DNA of 42,696 bases, taken from the NCBI GenBank assembly GCA_902774075.1, contig CACYGT010000004.1, forward strand, positions 1 through 42,696, written 5' to 3'. Within the stretch, counting starts at the first letter, position 1. Every line of letters begins with the position of its first letter. This DNA is from an uncultured Bacteroidales bacterium (lineage in GTDB: Bacteria; Bacteroidota; Bacteroidia; Bacteroidales; Paludibacteraceae). Position numbers and translations under genes: made by a program. The notes beneath the pieces were generated by a model. The model had not been told where the DNA came from, did not search any database, and saw only the letters and a list, made by a program, of their open reading frames with translations. Positions 1-7,258 of the stretch are shown in pieces.

Positions 1-1
1 G

Positions 2-673
2 AAGCACGTCTTCCAAGGTGCTTCGTTCTTGGAGATGATTGATATTCTCAACGAGCAACTCGTTGCAGAGCACAAAGACCCTGTTACCTACGATCACGAC
101 TGCCGTGAGGGTATCTGCGGTATGTGCTCGATGTACGTCAACGGTCACCCGCACGGACCTGACAGCGCTATCACGACCTGTCAGTTGCACATGCGTAAGT
201 TCAAAGACGGCGAGACGATCACCGTAGAGCCTTGGCGTAGCCGTGCGTTCCCTGTAATCAAAGACTTGATGGTGGATCGCGGTGCATATGACAAGATCAT
301 GCAGGCAGGTGGATTCGTGAGCGTTAACACCGGCGGTGTACCTGATGCGAACGCCATTCCTATCCCGAAGCCGGTAGCAGACGAGGCGATGGACGCAGCG
401 AGCTGTATCGGTTGCGGTGCATGTGCCGCGGCTTGTAAGAACGGTTCGGCAATGTTGTTCGTTGCTGCGAAGGTTTCGCAACTCGCTCTTCTGCCGCAAG
501 GTAAGATCGAGGCTGCAGCTCGTGCGAAAGCGATGGTGGCAAAGATGGACGAACTCGGATTCGGTAACTGTACCAATACCGGTGCATGTGCCGCTGAGTG
601 TCCGAAGAGCGTTAGCCTGGCTAACATCGCTCGTTTGAACCGCGAGTTCCTCTGCGCTAAGTTCCAAGACTAA
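2..673 (+). CDS. sdhB: Succinate dehydrogenase/fumarate reductase iron-sulfur subunit (5' partial)
   Basis: Electron-transfer subunit of respiratory complex II or fumarate reductase. It passes electrons between the flavoprotein subunit and the membrane anchor, and in anaerobic Bacteroidales it normally works as fumarate reductase. The frame is open to the window edge: codons from base 2 read [12 protein letters not shown], so the TTG/ATG near 29-37 is not the start, and roughly 25-30 N-terminal residues are missing. Seen: the [2Fe-2S] cysteines in [14 protein letters not shown] plus a later Cys (TTCQLH), then two ferredoxin-like clusters, [15 protein letters not shown] and [15 protein letters not shown]. 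The flavoprotein and cytochrome subunits presumably lie upstream, outside the window. A strong hairpin follows the stop. Whether it runs as succinate dehydrogenase or fumarate reductase in vivo cannot be told from this subunit. Confidence 0.95.
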   Translation, partial: KHVFQGASFLEMIDILNEQLVAEHKDPVTYDHDCREGICGMCSMYVNGHPHGPDSAITTCQLHMRKFKDGETITVEPWRSRAFPVIKDLMVDRGAYDKIMQAGGFVSVNTGGVPDANAIPIPKPVADEAMDAASCIGCGACAAACKNGSAMLFVAAKVSQLALLPQGKIEAAARAKAMVAKMDELGFGNCTNTGACAAECPKSVSLANIARLNREFLCAKFQD

Positions 674-690
674 GCGTTAAGGGCAGATAT

Positions 691-727
691 GAAATACGGC
701 GACCGTTTGGCCGCCGTATTTGTTTTA
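691..727 (+). terminator. Rho-independent terminator after sdhB
   Basis: Perfect 10-bp stem, AAATACGGCG (692-701) pairing with CGCCGTATTT (712-721), with a 10-base loop and then TGTTTT. It sits 18 bases after the sdhB stop and just before the convergent minus-strand gene ending at 736, so it probably serves both directions. Confidence 0.85.
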
Positions 728-735
728 TGCCTTGT

Positions 736-2064
736 TTATGCCCAAGCGTCATAACGCCCGTCGTCTTCTTCGAAATCATCGTCATCGTCGTAGTCCTCTG
801 CGGCGGTGTTCCAGTTCTCGTCCAACTTGAAATCGGGCGAGTCGAAGATAGGTTCGTAGTGTTTTTCGATTTCCTCGGCATATTTCTGCAGACGCCCTTC
901 CTGCTTGGCAATAACGACTTCTGCCAGCAGGTGTTTGGAGCCGTTTCGTGCTCCGCGGAGTGCGATCTCGTCGATGTAGTCTAAGGGTCGGTCGATGTCA
1001 TGGAAATGCATCATCTTCCACATGCTTTCGATACATTCTCTGGAGTCGTGGATAGCGCCGTTTGCATAGCAAGTGAAGGCTTTTTCTTTGTCTTTTTCAA
1101 AATCACACGTGCCTACGCGGTACAAGTCGCCTAATGTTGCCCAAGCGGTGTCGTTGCCTAACCGTGCAGCCTCACTTAACTGCGCGTGTACAGCCTCGTG
1201 GATTGTATGAAGTGTATTGGAAGACAAGCGCTTTAAGAGGGTGTCCAATTCGATATACATATCTCGTAGACGGTCATAGCGTGTCATCAAACGGAAGGCG
1301 TCCATGAGGTAAGAACCGGCACAGCGGTGCGCAATACCTTCCAGCAGATAGCGATGGAAATCCTCCGTGTCCTTCATCGTGTCTCCATTACCATACGCGG
1401 AGATGAAGGCTAAGTCTTGGTAACTACGAAGAATACCTAACTCCAAGGCACGTTTGTAATCGTCAATCACTTCTTTCGTGAAGCCAATTGTACCTTCCCG
1501 CGCACAAGACCGGACGTAATACCACCAGCCGCAGGGTTCTATGCCTTCCGCCTCATATTTGGCGATGAGTTCATTGGCCATTTCCACCGCTTTCTCGGGC
1601 TGCGGTTCCTCGAAATGGCGACCGTAACAGAGTTGGCTCATTTTATAGCGCAGACCTAACTCGCTGCCTTTCTGGATGGATATGTTCAGGAGTTCTTCGG
1701 CGCGGTCCCAGTTGACCTTGTCCACGTCGCCATAGATATAGGTCTGGCCCATCTCGGCCCATGCGTCAGGTAGGCCGTTGTCCATTGCGTCTTGCAGGCG
1801 GCAGTACGCAGCCCACTCCGGTCCCTCACCATAGCGGGTGACGTTGCGCCAGCGGGCATAGCCGTATTGGGCGTATTTGTTTCCTTTATCAGCCTCTTTG
1901 TCCAAGAGCCGCGTAGTCTTGTCGGCTAAGAGATACATGTTTTTTCCGTCCATGAACAGGCGCAAGTAAGCGCGTTCGGCATCTTTGTCGGTCTCAGCAA
2001 CCGGTAAAGCTTGTTCTACTAATGTGTCCCAAAGACCGTTGTATAAAAGTTCGTAGTAGTTCAT
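736..2064 (-). CDS. Sel1-like/TPR repeat protein with acidic C-terminal tail
   Basis: Cytoplasmic protein of 442 residues with no signal peptide. It consists of helical repeats of Sel1/TPR type, for example the segments with KGNKYAQYGYARW, NGLPDAWAEMGQTYIYGD and LGNDTAWATLGDLYRVG, each of the form (A)-(W/Y)-x-x-(L/M)-G. Such repeats usually scaffold protein-protein contacts; no catalytic domain is visible. The C-terminus is very acidic (YDDDDDFEEDDGRYD), like many small Bacteroidales cytoplasmic proteins. It lies 15 bases downstream of another unknown gene and is the last gene of a probable minus-strand operon with ybeY and an SpmAB-like protein. Specific function unknown. Confidence 0.75.
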   Translation of the reverse strand: MNYYELLYNGLWDTLVEQALPVAETDKDAERAYLRLFMDGKNMYLLADKTTRLLDKEADKGNKYAQYGYARWRNVTRYGEGPEWAAYCRLQDAMDNGLPDAWAEMGQTYIYGDVDKVNWDRAEELLNISIQKGSELGLRYKMSQLCYGRHFEEPQPEKAVEMANELIAKYEAEGIEPCGWWYYVRSCAREGTIGFTKEVIDDYKRALELGILRSYQDLAFISAYGNGDTMKDTEDFHRYLLEGIAHRCAGSYLMDAFRLMTRYDRLRDMYIELDTLLKRLSSNTLHTIHEAVHAQLSEAARLGNDTAWATLGDLYRVGTCDFEKDKEKAFTCYANGAIHDSRECIESMWKMMHFHDIDRPLDYIDEIALRGARNGSKHLLAEVVIAKQEGRLQKYAEEIEKHYEPIFDSPDFKLDENWNTAAEDYDDDDDFEEDDGRYDAWA

Positions 2065-2079
2065 CTTTTCGCTCTTTTA

Positions 2080-2697
2080 TTAGTCAAACATTACTCGCGG
2101 GTTCATTTGTTGCGGGCTCCTCCATTCGATACCGCGCTTTTGGAAGGCCTCGCGACGTGCTGCCCAATAGGCGAAACAGAAGCCCATTCCGCGGGGGATA
2201 TCAATGAGTTTCTCATAGACTTCGTGCTCCACTTCGTCGACGACATCCTCAAAGGCCTTGGTCCACTCGACAGGGTCGCGTTTGAGCATGGAGTCGATCT
2301 TGATGTCGCCAAAACGTCCTTCGTCGGCTGCCTGAATATTACTATGCAGTTGTGAGAGCTCTGCTCGCAGGTCGTCCGTGATATTGAGCGGGTGTCCTGA
2401 CTGCAACTCCGCTTCCTGGAGAGCCTCCAGTTGAACTTGCTTGATCTGGAACAAGAGCCGCGGGTGCTCGTGGATACACTCTGCGATGCGCTTAGAGGCT
2501 GTGTAGGCTTGGTTGATGAGGAAATCAAATTGCACGAAGTTCTCGCAATAATAGAGTACGTTTCGTGCGCAGTCGGACAAGACGCTATAGTCGCCCTGCT
2601 CGCGTAAGATCTCTTCTGCCTGCTCGCAGTCTTTGAGACACGCTTCCCAGCAAGCTTTGATGCCTTCGTCATTTGCTACGAATTCAATTCTTTTCAT
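2080..2697 (-). CDS. Hypothetical protein, helical, 205 aa
   Basis: I do not recognise this family. It is 205 residues, predicted soluble, with no signal peptide or membrane segment. It is rich in Glu, Gln and Ala and looks mostly helical (for example CEQAEEILREQGDYSVL and FQIKQVQLEALQEAELQ), ending with the more aromatic MGFCFAYWAARREAF. It has several cysteines near the N-terminus (CWEACLKDCEQ, SDCARN, YYCEN) but not in a clear metal-binding pattern. It sits between ybeY (13 bases upstream) and the Sel1-like gene (15 bases downstream), so it is probably co-transcribed with both. Confidence 0.7.
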   Translation of the reverse strand: MKRIEFVANDEGIKACWEACLKDCEQAEEILREQGDYSVLSDCARNVLYYCENFVQFDFLINQAYTASKRIAECIHEHPRLLFQIKQVQLEALQEAELQSGHPLNITDDLRAELSQLHSNIQAADEGRFGDIKIDSMLKRDPVEWTKAFEDVVDEVEHEVYEKLIDIPRGMGFCFAYWAARREAFQKRGIEWRSPQQMNPRVMFD

Positions 2698-2710
2698 GGT
2701 AAGTAAATGT

Positions 2711-3130
2711 TTATAATTGTTGCAATTTTTGGAGAGCCAACTCTTCTTTAGCGGTCATTTGAACTTTGGTCTCTGGTGTCTTGTCGCCCTGTCCGGTGAG
2801 GTGTAATACGCCGTGAATGATGATACGGTGTAACTCGTCCTCGAAGGTCGCGCCTACCATCTCGGCGTTGGAACGGACGGTATCGAGGGAGATGAAGATG
2901 TCTCCGTTGAGGGTGGAGGCGGTGGAGTAATCGAAGGTGATGACGTCGGTATAGTAGTCATGGCCGAGGAACTCGCGGTTGACGGCTAACTCCCGCTCAT
3001 CGGAGCAGAAGATATAGTTGATGTTGCCCACACTGAAGCCATAAAAAGCGGCTACCGAACGTATCCAACGAGTCATTCGACGTGTGTCGAGTGCCGGCAT
3101 TTCGATTTCGTCTGTAGTGAAATTTATCAT
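2711..3130 (-). CDS. ybeY: rRNA maturation endoribonuclease YbeY
   Basis: Metal-dependent single-strand endoribonuclease used in 16S rRNA 3' processing and 70S quality control. The signature region reads IHGVLHLTGQGDKT, that is H-G-x-L-H-L-x-G-x-x-D. The third zinc ligand, His in proteobacterial YbeY, is Asp here, which is usual for this phylum as I know the family. Upstream are the typical IFCSDEREL and YYTDVITFDY blocks. I place the start at the ATG at 3130 (MINFTTDEIEMP, 139 residues), not at the in-frame codon at 3151, because the extra seven residues would be encoded by a dispersed tandem repeat and family members begin with M-I-x-F. Confidence 0.93.
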   Translation of the reverse strand: MINFTTDEIEMPALDTRRMTRWIRSVAAFYGFSVGNINYIFCSDERELAVNREFLGHDYYTDVITFDYSTASTLNGDIFISLDTVRSNAEMVGATFEDELHRIIIHGVLHLTGQGDKTPETKVQMTAKEELALQKLQQL

Positions 3131-3230
3131 AATCACACAATAATCACGCAATAATCACACAATAATCACCCAATAATACTCCGTTGCATCCCTGTATTTT
3201 GGCGGGCTCGCAGCCTTTTTGTGGCTGGAT
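3131..3230 (+). repeat. Dispersed ~100-bp element, copy 1 (11-bp tandem array plus conserved tail)
   Basis: Four 11-bp units (AATCACACAAT, AATCACGCAAT, AATCACACAAT, AATCACCCAAT; 3131-3174), followed by a 55-bp tail that begins near ACTCCGTTGCA, contains TTTGGCGGGCTC and ends in a hairpin (CAGCC...GGCTG). A second copy in the same orientation lies at 25420-25518 with about six tail mismatches. This copy fills the gap between the SpmAB-like gene and ybeY and abuts the ybeY start codon. Confidence 0.9.
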
Positions 3231-3233
3231 TCG

Positions 3234-4466
3234 TCAGCCAAAGAAGATAGGTGCGATGGCGAAGGCGGCTATAGCGCCGGCGAGGTCGGCGAGTAAGCAG
3301 CAGGCAACCGCATGGCGTGTATCTTTGATATTGACGGATCCAAAATAGACGGCGAGAACGTAGAAGGTGGTGTCTGTGGTACCTTGGAGGATGCAACAGA
3401 GCCGGCCGACGAGGCTGTCTGCGCCGTGGGTGGTCATGGCTTCGAGCATCAGACCGCGTGCACCTCCTCCGCTAAGCGGTTTCATGAGGGCTGTGGGGAC
3501 AGCACCCGCCAAGTCAGGGTTGATGCCGCAGGCAGAAAAACACCATGCGAGGCCTTGTTCCAAGAGTCCCATCGCTCCCGAAGCGCGGAACATCCCGACC
3601 GCGACGAGGATGGCAATGAGGTAGGGGATGATGCCGATGGCAGTCTGGAAACCTCCTTTGGCGCCATCGATGAAGGCGTCATATACGTTGATGCCTTTGC
3701 ACATGGCTTGGATGATGAACCAGCATATGACGCCTAAGAGCAGGATGGCAGCGATAGCCGCGGAGACAATGGAAAGGGTGTGCGGCGAGAGCCTTGTAGC
3801 GCCCCATACAAGGAGTGCGACGAGTGCGGTCAGGCCGAACAAGGTGCCTAAGACGACCGGGTCTTTCATTTTGATTTTTTGCGCTATGCAAACGCAGATA
3901 AGGCCTACGAGTGTCGCGACGTATGTAGCGATGAGGATAGGCAGGAAGACGTCGGCGGGGTTGGCTGCGCCCAATTGGGCACGGTAGGCCATGATCGTTG
4001 TCGGGATTAGGGTAAGGCCCGAAGCGCCCAGCACGACGAACATGATCATGGCGTTGGAGGCCTTGGTCTTGTCGGTATTGAGTTCCTGAAGTTCGCCCAT
4101 CGCTTTGAGGCCCATCGGGGTCGCGGCGTTGTCGAGACCGAGCATGTTCGCCGCGAAGTTCATGAGCATGGAACCGTAGACAGGATGTCCCTTCGGGATA
4201 TCGGGGAAGATACGGCTGAAGAAGGGGTTGATAGCTTTGCCGAGCGTGTTGACGGCTCCGGCTTTCTCGCCGATCTTCATGATACCCATCCAGAGTGCGA
4301 GCACGCCGGTGAGGCCGAGCGAGAGTTCAAAACCCGTCTTGGCGCTGTCAAAAGTGGAGTTGAGGATGGTGGAGAAAATATCCACATTTCCGAAACAAAC
4401 CGCTTGCACGATACCCATGAGGACGGCCAGCAAAATGAGTGATATCCAGATATAATTCAAAATCAT
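3234..4466 (-). CDS. SpmA/SpmB-type nucleoside-recognition (Gate) domain membrane protein
   Basis: Integral membrane protein of 410 residues carrying two fused Gate (nucleoside-recognition) domains, equivalent to Bacillus SpmA followed by SpmB. The first half has the SpmA-like blocks LWMGIMKIGEKAGAV and NFAANMLGLDNAATPMGLKAM. The second half has the SpmB-like blocks FRASGAMGLLEQGL, ALMKPLSGGGARG and CCILQGTTDTTFYVLAVYFGSV. There are about ten hydrophobic spans. In Firmicutes the pair affects spore core dehydration, but Bacteroidales do not sporulate, so the substrate or role here is unknown; transport of a small metabolite is a guess. First gene of the minus-strand operon, with a promoter whose -7 box lies only 4 bases before the ATG. 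Confidence 0.88.
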   Translation of the reverse strand: MILNYIWISLILLAVLMGIVQAVCFGNVDIFSTILNSTFDSAKTGFELSLGLTGVLALWMGIMKIGEKAGAVNTLGKAINPFFSRIFPDIPKGHPVYGSMLMNFAANMLGLDNAATPMGLKAMGELQELNTDKTKASNAMIMFVVLGASGLTLIPTTIMAYRAQLGAANPADVFLPILIATYVATLVGLICVCIAQKIKMKDPVVLGTLFGLTALVALLVWGATRLSPHTLSIVSAAIAAILLLGVICWFIIQAMCKGINVYDAFIDGAKGGFQTAIGIIPYLIAILVAVGMFRASGAMGLLEQGLAWCFSACGINPDLAGAVPTALMKPLSGGGARGLMLEAMTTHGADSLVGRLCCILQGTTDTTFYVLAVYFGSVNIKDTRHAVACCLLADLAGAIAAFAIAPIFFG

Positions 4467-4470
4467 GCGA

Positions 4471-4502
4471 CAAAATTACAAAAAATTTTGGATATATGCA
4501 AA
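4471..4502 (-). promoter_or_regulatory. Promoter for the SpmAB-like/ybeY operon
   Basis: Reading the minus strand: TTTG (4502-4499), 20-base spacer, TAATTTTG (4478-4471), matching TTTG-N19/20-TAnnTTTG of the phylum. The extended -33 reads TTTGCATATATCC. The -7 box ends 4 bases before the ATG, so the transcript is probably leaderless. It overlaps the divergent promoter at 4487-4518. Confidence 0.75.
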
Positions 4503-4518
4503 TAATTTTGTAACTTTG
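4487..4518 (+). promoter_or_regulatory. Promoter for the methyltransferase/cob adenosyltransferase operon
   Basis: TTTG (4487-4490), 20-base spacer, TAACTTTG (4511-4518). The ATG follows 8 bases later, leaving a leader of only a few bases. It shares 4487-4502 with the opposing promoter. Confidence 0.75.
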
Positions 4519-4526
4519 CGCCATAA

Positions 4527-5339
4527 ATGAACATTCGAGCCGTTTTATATCGCGTTTGGACGTATTTTTGGCATCATGTTTCGGCCTGGAATACGACGGG
4601 AGAGGGGATTCATTCTCCTTATCTGTTTGCGATCGTGCGCTTTATTCTTCGTGACAGGAACAGCTATTATTGCTTTAGGGATATCGAGCGAATGCGTGAG
4701 CAACTGAAGGCTTGCGAGGATAGTATTGAGGTAGTGGATTTCGGGTCGCGGGGCACGAAAGAGGGGAGAGTCGTTTCGCGGCGCGTTTGCGATATAGCCC
4801 GTACGCATCTGGAGTCGGCGGAGGTCGCACAAGCGCTCTTTCGGTTGCTGCTTTTTATGCACGAAGATTGCAAACGGCCGTTGAAAGTGTTGGAGTTGGG
4901 TACGTCGCTGGGTATTACGACAGCCTATCTGGCGAGTGCCGATACCCGGAACAGGGTGGTGACGCTGGAGGGAAGTGAGGCTGTCTTGAAGATCGCGAAA
5001 GGCATCTGGAGGACGCTAATGTTGGAGAATGTGGAGTGGAAGGAAGGCAATATCGATGATACCTTAAATATATACGCGCGCGATCGGTGGGATTTGGTTT
5101 TTGTGGACGCGAATCACACGTACGAGGCGACTAAACGGTATGTGGAGACGCTCTTGGGGCAGATGGAGGAGAAAGGTATTATAGCGATCGATGATATCTA
5201 TTATTCGCCGGAAATGACACAGGCTTGGCGGGAGTTGCAGCAAGACGCGCGTGTGACGACCAGTATGGATTTGTATCATGTGGGCTTGCTTTTTGTGGAT
5301 CCGCACTATTTGAAACGACATTATAAGATACGCTTATGA
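4527..5339 (+). CDS. Class I SAM-dependent methyltransferase
   Basis: Protein of 270 residues with a Rossmann-type SAM-binding domain. Motif I is VLELGTSLGITTAYLASA (around residues 120-137), followed by VVTLEGSEAVLKIAK with the acidic ribose-binding Glu, and WDLVFVDANHTYEATKRYV, typical of the O-methyltransferase-like (Methyltransf_24) group. The last third has GIIAIDDIYYSPEMTQAWREL, again typical of that group. The N-terminus (WHHVSAWNTTGEGIHSPYLF) is an extension common in Bacteroidota homologues. The methyl acceptor cannot be predicted. The stop overlaps the start of the adenosyltransferase gene (ATGA), so the two are translationally coupled. Confidence 0.85.
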   Translation: MNIRAVLYRVWTYFWHHVSAWNTTGEGIHSPYLFAIVRFILRDRNSYYCFRDIERMREQLKACEDSIEVVDFGSRGTKEGRVVSRRVCDIARTHLESAEVAQALFRLLLFMHEDCKRPLKVLELGTSLGITTAYLASADTRNRVVTLEGSEAVLKIAKGIWRTLMLENVEWKEGNIDDTLNIYARDRWDLVFVDANHTYEATKRYVETLLGQMEEKGIIAIDDIYYSPEMTQAWRELQQDARVTTSMDLYHVGLLFVDPHYLKRHYKIRL

Positions 5340-5854
5340 TTTATACCAAAACAGGAGACAAGGGCACGACTTCGTTGGCGAGCGGTCAGCGGGTGCCTAA
5401 GACCGATGCACGCATAGAGGCGTACGGGACGGTAGATGAGTTGAACAGTTGGATAGGGGCGCTGCGTGCGGGAGTACAGAGTACAGAAGACAGCGTACAG
5501 ACCGAGTTGGGGTGGGTGCAGAACAAGTTGTTTAATCTCGGAGCAGCATTGAGTGAGGCGCCGGGCGAGTGGGTGACAGCTAAGGATGTGGAGCAGATCG
5601 AACATTGGATCGATGCGATGCAGGAAGATGTGCCGAGACAACATGCGTTCCTTTTGCCGGCCGGAAGTGAGGTGGTCACACGCTGTCATATCTGCCGCAC
5701 GGTTTGTCGTCGAGCGGAGCGCAGAATGATAGAGGCAAAGGCAGACGAAACAGCTCTGAAGTGGATTAATCGCTTAAGCGACTATTTGTTTGTACTGTCT
5801 CGCTTTATTGCCACAAAAAATGGTGAGAAAGAGGTCGCTTGGTGCAAAAATTGA
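5336..5854 (+). CDS. Cob(I)yrinic acid a,c-diamide adenosyltransferase (PduO type)
   Basis: Transfers the adenosyl group of ATP to cob(I)alamin, giving adenosylcobalamin, the cofactor of methylmalonyl-CoA mutase in propionate-forming Bacteroidales. The N-terminus has the ATP-binding signature YTKTGDKGTTSL (residues 3-14). It continues with KTDARIEAYGTVDELNSWIG, and the C-terminal helix holds RTVCRRAERRMIEA, all hallmarks of the PduO/MMAB family. At 172 residues it is slightly short of the usual 180-190 but complete. It overlaps the upstream methyltransferase by 4 bases. No other cobalamin genes are in the window, so it probably serves salvage. Confidence 0.93.
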   Translation: MIYTKTGDKGTTSLASGQRVPKTDARIEAYGTVDELNSWIGALRAGVQSTEDSVQTELGWVQNKLFNLGAALSEAPGEWVTAKDVEQIEHWIDAMQEDVPRQHAFLLPAGSEVVTRCHICRTVCRRAERRMIEAKADETALKWINRLSDYLFVLSRFIATKNGEKEVAWCKN

Positions 5855-5882
5855 CGAAAAATGTAAAATATTGTAAAAAATA

Positions 5883-5914
5883 TTTGCATACGTCGAAGAA
5901 TTTTACTACTTTTG
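5883..5914 (+). promoter_or_regulatory. Promoter for the DUF2795 gene
   Basis: TTTG (5883-5886), 20-base spacer, TACTTTTG (5907-5914). The extended -33 reads TTTGCATACGTCG. It starts 29 bases after the adenosyltransferase stop and leaves a leader of about 72 bases before the ATG at 5991. The leader contains a small CCCA/TGGG hairpin. Confidence 0.75.
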
Positions 5915-5990
5915 CACGAATTTTGAAAGACTATGCCCATATTGGGTCGGTTTGTTATTGCTAAAAGGTATTTTATTTTTGGTATAAAGT

Positions 5991-6218
5991 ATGTATTGGA
6001 CACTTGAATTGGCATCAAAACTGGAAGACGCTCCTTGGCCTGCAACGAAAGAAGAATTGCTTGATTATGCGAATCGTATAGGAGCTCCGGCCGAGGTGAT
6101 AGAGAACTTGAACGAGTTGGAAGACGAGGACGAAGAGCAATATGAAAGTATATTGGATATTTGGCCGGACTATCCTACGCGGGATGAGGATTTCTTCTTT
6201 GACGAGGAGGAATACTAG
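5991..6218 (+). CDS. DUF2795 family protein
   Basis: Small acidic protein of 75 residues starting MYWTLELASKLEDAPWPATKEELLDYANRIGAP, the DUF2795 pattern widespread in Bacteroidota, with the conserved IWPDYPTRDEDFFF block near the C-terminus. Cytoplasmic, with no signal peptide. The N-terminal half resembles a small helical nucleic-acid-binding fold in distant homologues, but its function is unproven. It has its own promoter at 5883-5914 and is followed by the repeat-bearing leader of the type IX secretion operon. Confidence 0.85.
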   Translation: MYWTLELASKLEDAPWPATKEELLDYANRIGAPAEVIENLNELEDEDEEQYESILDIWPDYPTRDEDFFFDEEEY

Positions 6219-6257
6219 TCAATGAAACATTGACAATTGTAAATTGAAAATTTGAAA

Positions 6258-6282
6258 TTCTTAGCCCTAAAGGGCACGATTA
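6258..6282 (+). repeat. 25-bp dispersed inverted repeat, copy A (porP leader)
   Basis: A 25-base sequence centred on the palindromic core AGCCCTAAAGGGC. It occurs exactly, in reverse complement, at 42000-42024 upstream of secG. Both copies lie among low-complexity AAATTTGAAA-type runs and both immediately precede a coding region. Here it ends 9 bases before the porP start. Confidence 0.9.
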
Positions 6283-6290
6283 TTTGAAAG

Positions 6291-7256
6291 TTGAAAAGAT
6301 ATATTGTTCTGTTGGTGGGGCTTATGGCCGTAGTGACTGCGAGCGCGCAGTTTGATCCTCAGATGGGGCAATATGTGTACATGCCGACCGCTTACAACCC
6401 GGCAGCGGTAGGAGAAGGTGATTTGATGAAGGTAGCGGGTGTTCACCGCATGCAGTATGTGGACATCACCAATGCGCCGATGAGTACATGGTTTTCCTTC
6501 TGCTCGCCTTTTGTAATCGGTAAGACCAGCCACGGAGCAGGTGTGCGGTTCTTGAATGACCGTTACGGTTTGTTTACGACGCAGTCACTCTATGCGCAGT
6601 ACGCTTACCGGCAGAAGTTAGGAGACGGTTACTTGAGTGTAGGTGTGGATTTGGGATTCGTCAATGTGGGGTTCAAAGGAGACTCTGTGAATCTGAGTAA
6701 GATGGGCGACGATTACCACGACACCAACGACCCGGCGATCCCGACGGGCAGCAAGTCCGGAATGACTTTTGATATGGGGATCGGCGTTTGGTACAGCACT
6801 CCGCTTTGGTGGGTAGGAGCCAGTTACAGTCACCTGACCCAGCCGCAAGTGGACTGGAGTGACGGGACGACCGGAGTGGAGCAGAAAGTGAAGTTGACGG
6901 GAACGATGTACGTGACAGGCGGCTATCGCTTTCGACTCAAGAACTACCGCGAGTGGATGCTGACTCCGAGTATGATGGTGATGAGTGACTTTACGAGTTG
7001 GGACATCAACCTAACGCTGATGTGTGACTTTAAAGACCGTTACCGCTGGGGATTAGGGTACCGCATAGCGGGAAGTGTAAATATATTATTAGGTGTGGAC
7101 ATTATCTCCGGCCTGCAGTTAGGATACAGTTGCGAGTTACCGACCAACAAACTCCTGCTGGAGAGTTACGGAAGTCACGAGATATACTTGGCGTACGGAT
7201 TTGATATCCTGAAGCCGAAAAGAACGAATAAATATAAATCAATTCGATACTTGTAA
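6291..7256 (+). CDS. porP: PorP/SprF-family type IX secretion outer-membrane protein
   Basis: Outer-membrane beta-barrel protein of the PorP/SprF family that works with the PorK/N ring of the type IX secretion system. A hydrophobic signal peptide is present (IVLLVGLMAVVTASA), followed by FDPQMGQYVYMPTAYNPAAVGEGD, the family's N-terminal signature, where F/Y-P-x-x-x-N-P-A is typical. Many alternating strands follow (for example MTFDMGIGVWYSTPLWWVGASY). The start appears to be TTG at 6291, since an ATG at 6324 would remove the signal peptide's charged end. It is encoded just upstream of gldK (2 bases apart), the same order as porPKLMN of Porphyromonas. At 321 residues its length is normal. Confidence 0.92.
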   Translation: MKRYIVLLVGLMAVVTASAQFDPQMGQYVYMPTAYNPAAVGEGDLMKVAGVHRMQYVDITNAPMSTWFSFCSPFVIGKTSHGAGVRFLNDRYGLFTTQSLYAQYAYRQKLGDGYLSVGVDLGFVNVGFKGDSVNLSKMGDDYHDTNDPAIPTGSKSGMTFDMGIGVWYSTPLWWVGASYSHLTQPQVDWSDGTTGVEQKVKLTGTMYVTGGYRFRLKNYREWMLTPSMMVMSDFTSWDINLTLMCDFKDRYRWGLGYRIAGSVNILLGVDIISGLQLGYSCELPTNKLLLESYGSHEIYLAYGFDILKPKRTNKYKSIRYL

Positions 7257-7258
7257 GT

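Noticed and set aside
2800..2830. YbeY with Asp in place of the third zinc-binding His, suggesting an inactive enzyme
   Set aside because: HGxLHLxGxxD is the usual form in this phylum as known from the family, so it is not evidence of loss of function.
3131..3174. CRISPR-like short direct repeats
   Set aside because: The 11-bp units are contiguous with no spacers, and no cas genes are present; it is a tandem array inside a dispersed element.
6218..6234. GTCAATG-AAA-CATTGAC hairpin after the DUF2795 gene as a terminator
   Set aside because: The stem is perfect but AT-rich and short, and no T-run follows; it may be part of the repeat-rich leader instead.
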